19,837 bases of DNA, from positions 1 to 19,837 of the forward strand of contig DATDRW010000066.1 in NCBI GenBank assembly GCA_035291545.1, read 5' to 3'. The notes under the pieces are model-generated. The model made no database searches, was not told where the DNA came from, and saw only the letters and a program-made list of their open reading frames with translations. Below are positions 1 through 7,490 of this stretch, in pieces (positions within the stretch are counted from its first letter, which is position 1; every line of letters begins with the position of its first letter). The position numbers and the translations under genes are program-made. The DNA is from UBA11373 sp035291545 (GTDB lineage Bacteria > Actinomycetota > Acidimicrobiia > Spongiisociales > UBA11373).

Positions 1-1
1 G

Positions 2-286
2 AGCGCGCCGTTCATCCGGATCCCCGAGGCTCCCGACGGCGAGGCGTTGTCGATCACCGCGGCCGAACGCGATCGGTGGGCGGCCAAGGGCTGGGTGGAC
101 CTGCGCCCCGCCAACTTCGCCCGGTGGCAGCAGCGGCTGCAGGCGATTCGCTCGGGACGGCCCGGCAAATGGCAGCCCGGATCGGCGGGCGTCACCCCGG
201 AGACCACGGTCACCGAGTCCATCGAGACCGGGAGTCTGGCCGCCTGGGTCCTGGCCGAGGAATTGGGTGGATACCGGATCAAGTAG
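2..286 (+). CDS. 3' end of an unidentified protein (partial)
   Basis: The reading frame is open from base 2 to a TAG at 284-286, giving about 94 residues of a C-terminus whose start lies outside the window. It is hydrophilic, with a Trp/Arg-rich stretch (WVDLRPANFARWQQRLQ) and the ending EELGGYRIK. There is no membrane segment or signal peptide. I do not recognise the family. The methionine-equivalent TTG at 47 is only an internal leucine codon. The gene points the same way as rpsF, 220 bases upstream of it. The stop codon is fused to a block of 7-bp repeats, so the repeat follows the gene without any spacer. That it is coding is fairly sure from codon position bias; its function is unknown. 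Confidence 0.6.
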   Translation, partial: SAPFIRIPEAPDGEALSITAAERDRWAAKGWVDLRPANFARWQQRLQAIRSGRPGKWQPGSAGVTPETTVTESIETGSLAAWVLAEELGGYRIK

Positions 287-326
287 TCACCAGTCTCCAG
301 TCACCAGTCTCCAGTCACCAGTCTCC
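285..326. repeat. Tandem 7-bp repeat block A (AGTCACC/AGTCTCC)
   Basis: Six consecutive heptads alternate AGTCACC and AGTCTCC. The first AG belongs to the TAG stop of the upstream gene. The alternation can also be read as three copies of a 14-bp unit. Confidence 0.9.
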
Positions 327-349
327 AGGCTCGCGTCGATTCCTAACTC

Positions 350-391
350 CTGGATCTGGGATCGGGCATCGGGCATCGGCCTCTGGCCTCT
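350..391. repeat. Tandem 7-bp repeat block B (GGGCATC/GGCCTCT)
   Basis: Six degenerate heptads run in register: CTGGATC, TGGGATC, GGGCATC twice, GGCCTCT twice. The unit differs from block A, but the period is the same. The block lies between the upstream gene and the rpsF promoter region. Confidence 0.75.
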
Positions 392-426
392 TCTTGATCG
401 GACTTCCGCGACCTCCCCGTCCGCGA

Positions 427-432
427 TACACT
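427..432 (+). promoter_or_regulatory. Possible -10 box for the rpsF operon
   Basis: TACACT fits the actinobacterial TANNNT -10 pattern and lies about 74 bases before the rpsF start. No convincing -35 sits 16-18 bases upstream; a TTGATC at 394-399 is too far away. Weak call. Confidence 0.3.
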
Positions 433-505
433 CACCTCCTTCCCCGACCTGCCCCGAGAGGGGCCTCTCGCAAGACGCGACTGTCCGAAGGAGGTGGAGC
501 GCATC

Positions 506-790
506 GTGCGCACCTACGAGTTGATGACGATCTTCCGGCCCGAGATGGCCGAACCCGACGTACGCAGGGAAGTCGAACGCGTGTCGCATGCCCTGGTGGA
601 ACGCGGTGCCGAGATCAAGAAGGACGACTTCTGGGGCAAGAGGCGATTCGCCTACGAGATCAACCATCTCACCGAAGGCTTTTACTCGGTGCTCCAGTTC
701 GAGGCCGAACCCGAGGCGATCGTCGACATCGACCGGGCGTTGAGCTTGTCCGACCAGGTGGTCAGGCACAAGTTCTTCCGCCCCGAGTAG
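506..790 (+). CDS. rpsF: Small ribosomal subunit protein bS6
   Basis: This 94-residue protein matches bS6 in length and sequence. It opens with RTYELMTIFRPE and carries the conserved internal stretch WGKRRFAYEI, followed by FEAEPEAI and a C-terminal HKFFRPE. bS6 binds the platform of the 30S subunit as a partner of bS18, which is encoded two genes downstream. I chose the GTG at 506 because AAGGAGG at 488-494 then sits 11 bases upstream. A frame-compatible GTG at 494 overlaps that ribosome binding site and cannot use it. This is the first gene of the classic rpsF-ssb-rpsR-rplI-dnaB order. The 74-base gap before ssb shows no further gene. Confidence 0.96.
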   Translation: MRTYELMTIFRPEMAEPDVRREVERVSHALVERGAEIKKDDFWGKRRFAYEINHLTEGFYSVLQFEAEPEAIVDIDRALSLSDQVVRHKFFRPE

Positions 791-864
791 CCGTGCGAAT
801 GTCACACCCGGCCCTCATCATGGGCCCCATCAATACCAACGATTGCGCCCAGAGGTAAAGAGCA

Positions 865-1320
865 ATGGCAGCGAACCACGTGACACTCATCGGGAACCTC
901 GTCGACGATCCGGAGCTGCGGTTCACCCCGTCGGGTGTGGCCATGGCCAAGGTCCGCTTCGCAGTGAACCGCCGGTGGCAGGATAAGAACGGCACCTGGC
1001 AGGAGGACACCAGCTTCTTCGGGGGAACCCTGTGGAGGGATGCCGCCGAGAACGCCGCCGAGTCCCTACAGAAGGGCATGCGGGTGATCGTGACCGGGCG
1101 CCTCGAACAGCGCTCCTGGGAGACCCAGGAGGGCGAGAAGCGCTCGATGGTCGAGGTGGCGATCGACGAGATCGGCCCGTCACTGCGGTGGGCGACTGCC
1201 TCCGTGACGCGTTCGCCGCGTGCCGGCGACAGCTTCGGCGGAGGCAGTGCCCCCTCGTCGGGCACCCCGGCGGCGCCGGTAGGCCGCGAGGAATTCGGCC
1301 CCGAAGAGGCTCCCTTCTAG
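865..1320 (+). CDS. ssb: Single-stranded DNA-binding protein
   Basis: At 151 residues it has the usual SSB length. Residues 1 to about 110 form the OB-fold, beginning MAANHVTLIGNLVDDPELRF and including MRVIVTGRLEQRSW. A short Gly/Ser/Pro-rich linker follows. The acidic tip ends EEAPF, a variant of the usual DDDIPF tail that recruits replication and repair proteins; the final Pro-Phe is kept. It coats single-stranded DNA during replication, in keeping with dnaB in the same operon. AGAGGT at 851-856 serves as the ribosome binding site for the ATG. Its position between rpsF and rpsR is the standard bacterial arrangement. Confidence 0.96.
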   Translation: MAANHVTLIGNLVDDPELRFTPSGVAMAKVRFAVNRRWQDKNGTWQEDTSFFGGTLWRDAAENAAESLQKGMRVIVTGRLEQRSWETQEGEKRSMVEVAIDEIGPSLRWATASVTRSPRAGDSFGGGSAPSSGTPAAPVGREEFGPEEAPF

Positions 1321-1348
1321 ATCGTTTTCGACTTCCCCAGGAGGACTC

Positions 1349-1624
1349 ATGCCGAGAAAGAAGAATGCGCCGGGAAAACCGAAGCGGCGCGCCCCAGAGC
1401 GACTCCGCGGCCGTCAGACCAAGCCGAAGGTCTGCGTGATCTGCACGCAGCACGACGGCAAGGTCGACTACAAGGACTTGGCGCTGCTGCGCCGGTTCAT
1501 GTCGGACCGCGCCAAGATTCGCGGGGCGCGGGTCACCGGTAACTGTCCACGGTGTCAGCGCAAGGTCGCCGTCGCCGTCAAGTCGGCGCGTGAGATGGCA
1601 CTCCTGCCCTACCTCGGCAAATGA
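1349..1624 (+). CDS. rpsR: Small ribosomal subunit protein bS18 (zinc-ribbon type)
   Basis: This 91-residue protein has the bS18 core KDLALLRRFMSDRAKI and the ending ALLPYLGK. It retains two CXXC pairs, CVIC in the N-terminal half and CPRC in the C-terminal half. That makes it the zinc-binding (C+) form, as opposed to the zinc-independent paralogue made under zinc limitation in many actinobacteria. The basic N-terminus PRKKNAPGKPKRR is typical of RNA contact. AGGAGG lies 8 bases before the ATG. The stop overlaps the start of rplI (ATGA at 1621-1624), so the two are probably translationally coupled. Confidence 0.96.
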   Translation: MPRKKNAPGKPKRRAPERLRGRQTKPKVCVICTQHDGKVDYKDLALLRRFMSDRAKIRGARVTGNCPRCQRKVAVAVKSAREMALLPYLGK

Positions 1625-2067
1625 AGCTGATCCTCACCCAGGACGTGGCCGATCTCGGTCTGCGCGGTGACGTCGTCGACGTCGCCGACGGCTATGCCCG
1701 CAATTATCTGGTGCCGCGCGCGCTCGGCATGAAGGCGACCCGCGGTGCCCTCAAGGATGCCGAGAAGATCAGGGCGACACGGCTCGAGTCGGATCGCAAG
1801 GCGAGGGAGTCTGCCGAGGACATGGCGCAGGTTCTCACCGGGACCACCGTCGTCGTGGCGGCACGCGCCGCCGACGAGGGAAGGCTGTTTGGGTCGATCG
1901 GCGTGCGCGACGTCGCCGAGGCGATCGCCAAGTACACCGGCGTCACCGTGCCACACGACCAGATCCGGCTGGCGGGCCCGATCAAGGAGATCGGCCTCCA
2001 CCACGTCGTGGTGCGACCCTACGCGGAGGTCGAGATCCAGCTGGTGCTGGACGTGATCCCGGCCTGA
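1621..2067 (+). CDS. rplI: Large ribosomal subunit protein bL9
   Basis: This 148-residue protein begins MKLILTQDVADLGLRGDVV and continues with the diagnostic GYARNYLVPRALGMKAT motif of the bL9 N-terminal domain, which binds 23S rRNA. A charged helix at about residues 42-75 links to the C-terminal domain, which contains GRLFGSIGVRDVAEAI and IKEIGLHHVVV. Both domains and full family length are present. Its ATG overlaps the rpsR stop, and the dnaB start follows after 7 bases. Confidence 0.97.
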   Translation: MKLILTQDVADLGLRGDVVDVADGYARNYLVPRALGMKATRGALKDAEKIRATRLESDRKARESAEDMAQVLTGTTVVVAARAADEGRLFGSIGVRDVAEAIAKYTGVTVPHDQIRLAGPIKEIGLHHVVVRPYAEVEIQLVLDVIPA

Positions 2068-2074
2068 GGAGGAC

Positions 2075-3430
2075 ATGACCACACTCGAGAGCATTCGGAC
2101 GCCCGCGGGGGCGGGCGCGCCCCACAACACCGACGCCGAGGAATCGGTGCTCGGTGCCGTGATGCTCTCGGCCGACGCCGCCAACGTCGCCCTCGAGGTC
2201 CTCCAGCCCGACGATTTCTACAAGCCGTCGCACCAGTCGGTGTGGGAGGCGGTGACCGCCCTCTTCGACGGCAACCAGCCGATCGATCCGATCACCGTCG
2301 CCGACTGGCTGCGCCGCAGGGAGCTGCTGGATCGGGTCGGCGGGGTCGGCTTCATCACCCGGCTGATGGAGGCGGTGCCGTCGACCTCCAATGTCGACTA
2401 CTACGTCGGGATCGTCGACGAGACCTCGGCCCGGCGCCGGCTCCTTCGTGCCGGCAGCGAGGTCGGCCTGCTGGCGCTCAAGGGCGACATCCCCATCGAC
2501 GAGGTGCTCGACAGCGCCGAGGCCGAGGTCTTCGCCGTCGCGGAGAGGCGCATCGGCGAGGGACTCGCCGCGATCGGCCCGATGCTGAACGCCACCCTCG
2601 AGCGGATCGAGGAGCTGGGCACGACCGGTGGTGAGGTCACCGGCGCCGAGACCGGGTTCGTCCGGATCGACCAACTGCTGGCCGGGCTTCACCCCGCCAA
2701 CCTCATCGTGATCGCCGCCCGCCCCGGGATGGGGAAGAGCACGCTCGCCCTCAACATCGCCACCCACGTCGCCGGCGAGGCGCCCGTGGCGGTGTTCACC
2801 CTGGAGATGAGCCGCGAGGAGATCATCCATCGCCTGCTCTCGGCGCTGGCTTCCGTCGACTCGACCAAGATCAAGACCGGCAACCTCGACATGGATCAGT
2901 GGCGGCGCCTCAGCCAGGCGTCGTCGCGGCTGTACGGGCTCAAGCTGTACGTGGACGACGGGGCCGCCCTCACCGTCACCGCGATTCGGGCGAAGTGCCG
3001 GCGACTGAAGCGGCGCGAGGGCCTCGGCCTCGTGGTCGTGGACTACCTGCAGCTGATGCAGGGTCCCCGCGCCGCCGAGAACCGCCAGCAGGAGATCGCC
3101 GACATCAGCCGGTCGCTGAAGAACCTGGCCCGGGAGTTGCAGGTGCCGGTGATCGCGGTGTCGCAGCTCAACCGGCAGCTGGAGTCCAGGGAGAACAAGC
3201 GCCCCCGCCTCGGAGATCTGCGGGAGTCGGGTGCCATCGAACAGGACGCCGACGTCGTCATGTTCATCTACCGCGACGAGCAGTACAACGAGCCCACCGC
3301 CGACACCAGGGGTATCGCCGAGATCGAGGTTGCCAAGCATCGGGCGGGTGCCACCGACCGGTTCCAGCTCGGGTTCGCCGCCGAGTTCAGCCGCTTCAAC
3401 AACCTGACGCCGCGCACCGCGCCGATGTGA
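2075..3430 (+). CDS. dnaB: Replicative DNA helicase DnaB
   Basis: This 451-residue protein has the DnaB layout. The N-terminal domain starts at PHNTDAEESVLGAVM (about residues 15-110) and binds primase. A linker follows, then the RecA-like motor domain from about residue 180. Walker A is RPGMGKST with Lys221. The Walker B strand is LVVVDYLQLM. VSQLNRQLE and LRESGAIEQDADVVMFIYR are the conserved H3 and H4 regions. It unwinds the parental duplex at the fork as a hexamer. No intein is present at the usual insertion points. The ribosome binding site GGAGGA immediately follows the rplI stop. It is the last gene of the plus-strand operon; the next genes run in the opposite direction. Confidence 0.97.
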   Translation: MTTLESIRTPAGAGAPHNTDAEESVLGAVMLSADAANVALEVLQPDDFYKPSHQSVWEAVTALFDGNQPIDPITVADWLRRRELLDRVGGVGFITRLMEAVPSTSNVDYYVGIVDETSARRRLLRAGSEVGLLALKGDIPIDEVLDSAEAEVFAVAERRIGEGLAAIGPMLNATLERIEELGTTGGEVTGAETGFVRIDQLLAGLHPANLIVIAARPGMGKSTLALNIATHVAGEAPVAVFTLEMSREEIIHRLLSALASVDSTKIKTGNLDMDQWRRLSQASSRLYGLKLYVDDGAALTVTAIRAKCRRLKRREGLGLVVVDYLQLMQGPRAAENRQQEIADISRSLKNLARELQVPVIAVSQLNRQLESRENKRPRLGDLRESGAIEQDADVVMFIYRDEQYNEPTADTRGIAEIEVAKHRAGATDRFQLGFAAEFSRFNNLTPRTAPM

Positions 3431-3448
3431 GAGCGGTCGCCGCCGGCC

Positions 3449-3476
3449 GCAGATTGCAGATTGCAGATTGCAGATG
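3449..3476. repeat. Tandem 7-bp repeat block C (GCAGATT)
   Basis: Four heptads GCAGATT, the last ending G instead of T, lie in the gap between the convergent dnaB and SnoaL-like genes. The rest of this 87-base gap holds no gene. No clear terminator hairpin is seen. Confidence 0.9.
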
Positions 3477-3517
3477 GCTGATGCGCGGTGGCGCGCAGTC
3501 GATGCGGTGCCGTCGGC

Positions 3518-3898
3518 CTAGGCCCAGAACTCGTCCAACGCGTAAGGATCGAAGTCGTAGGACCACGTCTCCGTGATCAGGTCGCCGGCGGCGTGGTACA
3601 CCACGACCCGGTCGAAGTCGAGGGTGCGGTCGCCGCGCACCGCCCGCTCGGTGACCAGCACGACGGCGTGTTCGAGGGTGGAGAGGAAGTCGTGGACGGC
3701 GACGATCTCGACCCGCCCTCCGAGCTCGGTGAACATCGTGCGATGGTGGTCGAGAAACGCCTGCTTGCCGCGGAAGGTGCCGGCAAGCCGGTGCCGACCG
3801 GGGACGTGGTGGATCACGTCGTCCGACCACATGGCGACGGCCGCATCAAAGTCGTCGTCCAACCAGGCACGGTGGTAGCGGGAGAAGATGGAGGTCAT
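3518..3898 (-). CDS. SnoaL-like / NTF2-fold protein
   Basis: This 126-residue protein fits the small cone-shaped NTF2/SnoaL-like fold. It has an N-terminal helix pair (FSRYHRAWLDDDFDAAVAMW), then DDVIHHVPGRHRLAGTFRGK, the FLDHHRTMF helix and C-terminal strands ending WSYDFDPYALDEFWA. Members include ester cyclases, ketosteroid isomerase-like enzymes and many of unknown role, so no reaction can be assigned. There is no signal peptide or membrane segment. It lies downstream of the permease gene on the same strand, separated by a repeat block. No good ribosome binding site precedes the ATG at 3898. Confidence 0.75.
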   Translation of the reverse strand: MTSIFSRYHRAWLDDDFDAAVAMWSDDVIHHVPGRHRLAGTFRGKQAFLDHHRTMFTELGGRVEIVAVHDFLSTLEHAVVLVTERAVRGDRTLDFDRVVVYHAAGDLITETWSYDFDPYALDEFWA

Positions 3899-3909
3899 GG
3901 AGAAAGAGG

Positions 3910-3971
3910 ATGGCAGATAGCAGATGGCAGATGCTTCTCTGGCTGGTGCCTGGTGCCTGGTGCCTGGTGCC
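3910..3971. repeat. Tandem 7-bp repeat block D (ATGGCAG and TGGTGCC)
   Basis: Three heptads (ATGGCAG, ATAGCAG, ATGGCAG) at 3910-3930 are followed after 13 bases by four exact TGGTGCC copies at 3944-3971. The last copy ends on the first base of CTA, the reverse complement of the TAG stop of the adjacent permease. Read on the minus strand, the repeat therefore starts inside the stop codon. Confidence 0.9.
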
Positions 3972-4960
3972 TAACCAACCAGTTCCTCCATCGCCTCGGC
4001 GGCCAGTGCCACCGCGTCCTGGGTGCGGCGGCGCTGTCCCCTGCGGACCACGATCCGCTCGGCGAGCGATACCAGGCTGACGAAGGTGATGCCGAGCAGC
4101 GCCGAGATGATGATCGCGGCGTACAGCTTCTGGGGACCGCTGATGTAGTAGTAGGAGAAGGTGAGCAGCGATCGCCCCAGCCCGTCACCGACACCTGCGG
4201 GTAGCTCCCCGATGATCGCTCCGATGACACTCGCCGTCGCCGAGATCTTCAGGGCGGTGAACACGTAGGGGATCGACGCCGGCATCCGCAACTTGGTGAG
4301 CACCTGGGTCTCGGTAGCGGCGTACGAGCGCATGAGCTCGACTGCGGCCGGATCCGGGGAACGGAGGCCGCGCAGCGAGTTGATCGTGACCGGGAAGAAG
4401 GTGAGGTAGGCGGAGATGATCGCCACCGAGAAGCCGGCGTCGTCGAGGAAGAAGGCGCTCACCAGCCACCCCGGCCACGCCCCCGAGCCTCCCCAGATCA
4501 CGATCATCGGAGCGATGGCGATCAGCGGCACAGTCTGCGAGGCGACCACGAACGGCATCAGGCCGCGCTCCAGGAGCCGGGACCGTGCGAAGAGCGCTCC
4601 CAGCCCGAACCCGGCGAGGCTCCCCATGATGAAACCGGCGGCGGCGCGATGCCAGGTGATGGCGGCGTTCTTGAGGAGCAGCCAGCCGAGGATGTCGGCG
4701 TTGCGGGCCCGGCTCACCGGCCGGAAGAGCGCGGCGAGGATGTCGATCACGTGCGGCATCGACCGGTTGTCGGGACGGACCGGGAGGCGAACGTCGGTGA
4801 AGGGGATCAGGCCATCGGTCGCCTTGCCGAGCGCCTTGTAGGCCTCCCAGAGCGCGGCGAGACCGGCGAAGATCGCCACGAAGACGATCGTCCTGGCGAG
4901 CCAACGGGGGAGGCGGGGTCGGACTCCCAGGGTCGAGGCGACGGCCGTCACGGCCGGCAT
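3971..4960 (-). CDS. ABC transporter permease, SsuC/TauC (BPD_transp_1) type, orphan
   Basis: The 329-residue product has six or so hydrophobic segments and the binding-protein-dependent permease domain in its C-terminal two thirds. The coupling-loop region reads ELMRSYAATETQVLTKLRMP, the EAA-like motif that contacts the ATPase. This is the SsuC/TauC/ThiX subfamily, also found for pyrimidine and thiamine-precursor uptake. No ATPase or binding protein is adjacent; the nearest set is at 8582-11504, which already has its own permease. I infer it may be the second membrane subunit of that system. The ATG at 4960 lies 16 bases after the ctaA stop. An in-frame start at 5038 would overlap ctaA by 62 bases and adds an unlikely Arg-rich leader. 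An insert near residues 50-75 (PFTDVRLPVRPDNRSMPH) is longer than usual. Confidence 0.88.
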   Translation of the reverse strand: MPAVTAVASTLGVRPRLPRWLARTIVFVAIFAGLAALWEAYKALGKATDGLIPFTDVRLPVRPDNRSMPHVIDILAALFRPVSRARNADILGWLLLKNAAITWHRAAAGFIMGSLAGFGLGALFARSRLLERGLMPFVVASQTVPLIAIAPMIVIWGGSGAWPGWLVSAFFLDDAGFSVAIISAYLTFFPVTINSLRGLRSPDPAAVELMRSYAATETQVLTKLRMPASIPYVFTALKISATASVIGAIIGELPAGVGDGLGRSLLTFSYYYISGPQKLYAAIIISALLGITFVSLVSLAERIVVRRGQRRRTQDAVALAAEAMEELVG

Positions 4961-4976
4961 GGTACGCGGCGTCGAC

Positions 4977-5864
4977 TCAGCCCGCCGCCGGATCCGCTCG
5001 GTTCCAATCCGCGGCCACCGCGGCCGCCGCCACCGCACTCGCCCAGGCGATGGTGGCGAAGAGCAGGTGCAGGGCGACGACCCCTGCAGAGGTCACCTCG
5101 GTGAACACGTGGACCGCACCGAGGGCGACGTTGACCGCGAATGCGGCCGCGGTCGCAGCCAGCAGGGTTCGCTCGGGCCGGACCCGCTTGCGGGCGCGCA
5201 CCGCCAGTAACACCACATAGGCGAACCCGAGCCCGGCAACGACACGGTGGGTCCAGTGCAGGGCGACGTAGCGGTTGGAGAGGTCGGGGATCACCTCGCC
5301 GCCGACGAGCGGCCAGCCGGCGAAGTAGAGGTTGTGGACGGTGGAACCGAGCAGGAGGACGCCGTAGGCGGTCGCCGCCCCGCCGAACAGCATCCATCGC
5401 CACATTGGGGAGGCGGGCGTCGCCGGACGGGCTCCGGTGGCGACGACCACGAGCACCAGCAGTCCGACGATCGCCATCGACACGGTGAGGTGGATCGAGA
5501 CGAGATCGCGGTCGAGGCCGCCCTTGACGATCATCCGGCCGAGCCACGCCTGCACCCCGACGACCACGATGGCGGCGGCGGCCGGCCCCACCACCCTGAT
5601 GTTGCGGGGGCGGGCCCGCCATGCCGCCACCGCGGTGGCGATGATGAGGAGTCCGACCAGCGCCGCCACCCAGCGGTGGGTCCACTCCACGATCATGTGG
5701 TACTCGAGGCGGGGGAGCAGGCCGCCGAGCAGCCCGTCCTCGCACAGCGGCCAGCGATCGGCGCAGCCGTACCCACTGCCGCTTCCCCGGGTGTAGCCGC
5801 CGAGCATCACCAGGAACACGGTGGCGACCAGGGCCCAGCGGGCGAGGGTGCGCGTCGACGGCAT
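4977..5864 (-). CDS. ctaA: Heme A synthase (COX15/CtaA family)
   Basis: This 295-residue, eight-helix membrane protein oxidises the C8 methyl of heme O to give heme A for cytochrome c oxidase. Visible signatures are GGYTRGSGSGYGCADRWPLC, which contains the CX6C pair Cys34/Cys41, then EWTHR (Glu60, His63), SIHLTVSMA, ALHWTHRVV and VALHLLF. Together these supply the four heme-ligating histidines in two four-helix bundles. All expected residues are present. The gene lies in a minus-strand run 30 bases after the unknown membrane protein and 16 bases before the permease. No oxidase subunit or ctaB is in the window. Confidence 0.93.
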   Translation of the reverse strand: MPSTRTLARWALVATVFLVMLGGYTRGSGSGYGCADRWPLCEDGLLGGLLPRLEYHMIVEWTHRWVAALVGLLIIATAVAAWRARPRNIRVVGPAAAAIVVVGVQAWLGRMIVKGGLDRDLVSIHLTVSMAIVGLLVLVVVATGARPATPASPMWRWMLFGGAATAYGVLLLGSTVHNLYFAGWPLVGGEVIPDLSNRYVALHWTHRVVAGLGFAYVVLLAVRARKRVRPERTLLAATAAAFAVNVALGAVHVFTEVTSAGVVALHLLFATIAWASAVAAAAVAADWNRADPAAG

Positions 5865-5894
5865 GAAGGCGAGGGTAGGGGTGCGGCGGGAGGA

Positions 5895-6671
5895 TCAGGT
5901 CAGCGCGGCCACGTCCCGGGCGAGGTCGATCGTTCCGAACACGGTGAGGGCTCCGAGGATGCACCAGACCGCCCAGTGGGCTGCGGTCCGGGCGGTGGTC
6001 GCCGGCTCGCCCTTGCGGATGGCCACGCTCGCCACCGCGAGCCCGCCGATCCCGGCCACGCCGAGTACGACGAGTGACAGCGGGTCCCGCACCAGCGCAC
6101 CACCGAGCGCCACCAACACGAGGGCGGTGAGTCCTCCGACGAGGACCACGAGACCGCCCGGGATTCGGGACGACCATCCCCCCGGCCGCAGGAACCGGTC
6201 GACCAGGACGATGGTGGTCCCGGCCCACGCCGCCGGGAGGAACACGAACAACCCAACGGTGAGTGCCAGCGGATCGAGGAGCCGGAAATCGATGCCGTCG
6301 GTGTGCACGATCGCACCGCCGAAGAAGGCGGCAGCGGCGACGGCGAACGCTCCGGCCGCAACTGCGGTGCCGGTGCGCAGGAGTGAGCGCAGCACCGTCG
6401 CCATTGCCCCCAACGCCGCCCCGCCGATCGTGGTCACCACGACGAGGAACATGCTTGCCGCGGAGATCTGGCCGATGGTGAAGTCGTCGTCCGACTGCAG
6501 TCCGGCAAAGGCGGGGTTGGACGTGAGAAAGATGATCCGCATGGCGATACGCCCCCCGATCCCGCCCCACAGCAGGCCCGCGATCCCACCGGCAATCGCT
6601 CCGCCAACGAGCACCCTCGCGCCGCGTTCCAGGCGGCTAACCCACCGACTCTCCTTCTCCAGGTTCGTCAT
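5895..6671 (-). CDS. Unknown multi-pass membrane protein
   Basis: I do not recognise this 258-residue protein. It has about seven hydrophobic segments: GARVLVGGAIAGGIAGLLWG, a stretch around MFLVVVTTIGGAALGA, AVAAGAFAVAAAAFFGG, LTVGLFVFLPAAWAG, GGLVVLVGGLTALVLVALGG, LVVLGVAGIGGLAVA and a last one near the C-terminus. The GG-rich first helix is followed by GGRIAMRIIFLTSNP. I prefer the ATG at 6671 because GGAGAGG lies about 14 bases upstream; an in-frame ATG at 6692 would add seven residues. It is followed by ctaA after 30 bases, so cotranscription is likely, but that alone does not give a role. Confidence 0.75.
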   Translation of the reverse strand: MTNLEKESRWVSRLERGARVLVGGAIAGGIAGLLWGGIGGRIAMRIIFLTSNPAFAGLQSDDDFTIGQISAASMFLVVVTTIGGAALGAMATVLRSLLRTGTAVAAGAFAVAAAAFFGGAIVHTDGIDFRLLDPLALTVGLFVFLPAAWAGTTIVLVDRFLRPGGWSSRIPGGLVVLVGGLTALVLVALGGALVRDPLSLVVLGVAGIGGLAVASVAIRKGEPATTARTAAHWAVWCILGALTVFGTIDLARDVAALT

Positions 6672-6717
6672 GGGGCGCAGCATCCTCTCCACCCGCTACG
6701 AATCCGTTACGGATGGC

Positions 6718-6881
6718 CGGGGTGGGGGGCGCCATGCGGTCCTCCAGGCCGGCGGTTCCACCTACGGCGAGGGGTTGTGGTGGGCCCGCTTCGCCGAGCG
6801 CCGGAACTCGACGCCTTCGCCATCCCCGATCACTACCTGCACGGGGGCAGCGGCGGGGTGGCGCCGGACGCGCTCGTCTAA
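6718..6881 (+). pseudogene. Remnant of a luciferase-like (LLM class) flavin monooxygenase, frameshifted
   Basis: Between two minus-strand genes the plus strand encodes AVLQAGGSTYGEGLWWARFAE in one frame (from about 6736 to 6801). It then continues as ELDAFAIPDHYLHGG in another frame (from 6804), ending VAPDALV and TAA at 6879-6881. Joined across a one-base deletion near 6802, this reads like the N-terminal part of LLM-class F420/FMN oxidoreductases, where the first strand is followed by an ARFAE helix and a DHYL/DHFL motif. Only about 50 of some 300 codons remain and no clear start is present. I infer a degenerate fragment. The family match is from memory of the motif, so it is moderate only. 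Confidence 0.45.
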
Positions 6882-6899
6882 CCGAAGCCGGGCCCCCGG

Positions 6900-7490
6900 T
6901 CAGCCGCTCCGGGCTTCCCAGATGAAGGCCAGCGCAGTCACTTGCTCGCCCTGCTCAGCATCCGGCGTGGCCGCGTCGAGTGTGACGGTGATCCGGTAGG
7001 TCATCGAATGGGGTGTCGCGACCGAGCAGAGGCCCGCGCCGGTGGCATAGTTGGTGTGGGTCGTGTCGAAGTCGGTGAGGGTGCCGGCCGCGATCGTATT
7101 CTGCGCAACAAACCCGGTGCAGTTGCCGGTTGAACCGCCGGTGCCTTCCTCCATTGTGAGATTCAGGTAGTCCGCGAGGTTCCCCGAATCGGTGAATCCA
7201 CCGGAATACAGCCTCACGATTCCCGGATTGCCGGCGGTGCCGTGATCGATCACGATGCAGTTCACCACGGTTTGGCTGGGGATGAGGGCGGACACGTTGA
7301 ACAGGACCGGCCCCGGGGCCTCGGCGACCAGATCCCCGGTTCCTGCACCGACCACGTTCACGCTGTTGTTCGTGGTGGAGGCGAAGGCTGCCCGCGATAC
7401 CGACAACGCCACAAGGCCCACCAGCAACATCGAGGCGCCGAACGCCAGCAGCGGTGCTGCCGAAGATCGCCTGAGAGAGGACCTCATCAT
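6900..7490 (-). CDS. Exported TasA/camelysin-like protein
   Basis: The 196-residue product has a basic N-terminus (RSSLRR), a hydrophobic core (LLAFGASMLLVGLVALSVS) and a cleavage region near RAAFAST. After cleavage it continues NNSVNVVGAGTGDLV. That layout is typical of TasA/camelysin-type surface or matrix proteins of Gram-positive bacteria. The mature part is Thr/Gly/Asn-rich and beta-strand-like, with three cysteines. TasA-type proteins are often processed by a dedicated SipW signal peptidase, but none is encoded here. The start could be ATG 7490 or the adjacent ATG 7487; an upstream ATG at 7532 would put 14 extra residues before the signal peptide. The gene stands alone between repeats and the pseudogene. 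Confidence 0.65.
   Translation of the reverse strand: MMRSSLRRSSAAPLLAFGASMLLVGLVALSVSRAAFASTTNNSVNVVGAGTGDLVAEAPGPVLFNVSALIPSQTVVNCIVIDHGTAGNPGIVRLYSGGFTDSGNLADYLNLTMEEGTGGSTGNCTGFVAQNTIAAGTLTDFDTTHTNYATGAGLCSVATPHSMTYRITVTLDAATPDAEQGEQVTALAFIWEARSG

Noticed and set aside
1982..3340. Long minus-strand open frame opposite dnaB
   Set aside because: It is antisense to a complete, clearly conserved dnaB. Its Leu/Asp/Gly/His-rich composition is the usual shadow in high-GC DNA.
2075..3430. Intein in DnaB
   Set aside because: The protein is of normal length and continuous through Walker A and the later motifs.
4948..6570. 540-codon minus-strand open frame overlapping ctaA and the membrane protein
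   Set aside because: It lies out of frame with ctaA, which has all heme-ligand motifs. The composition is Arg/Gly/Pro-rich.
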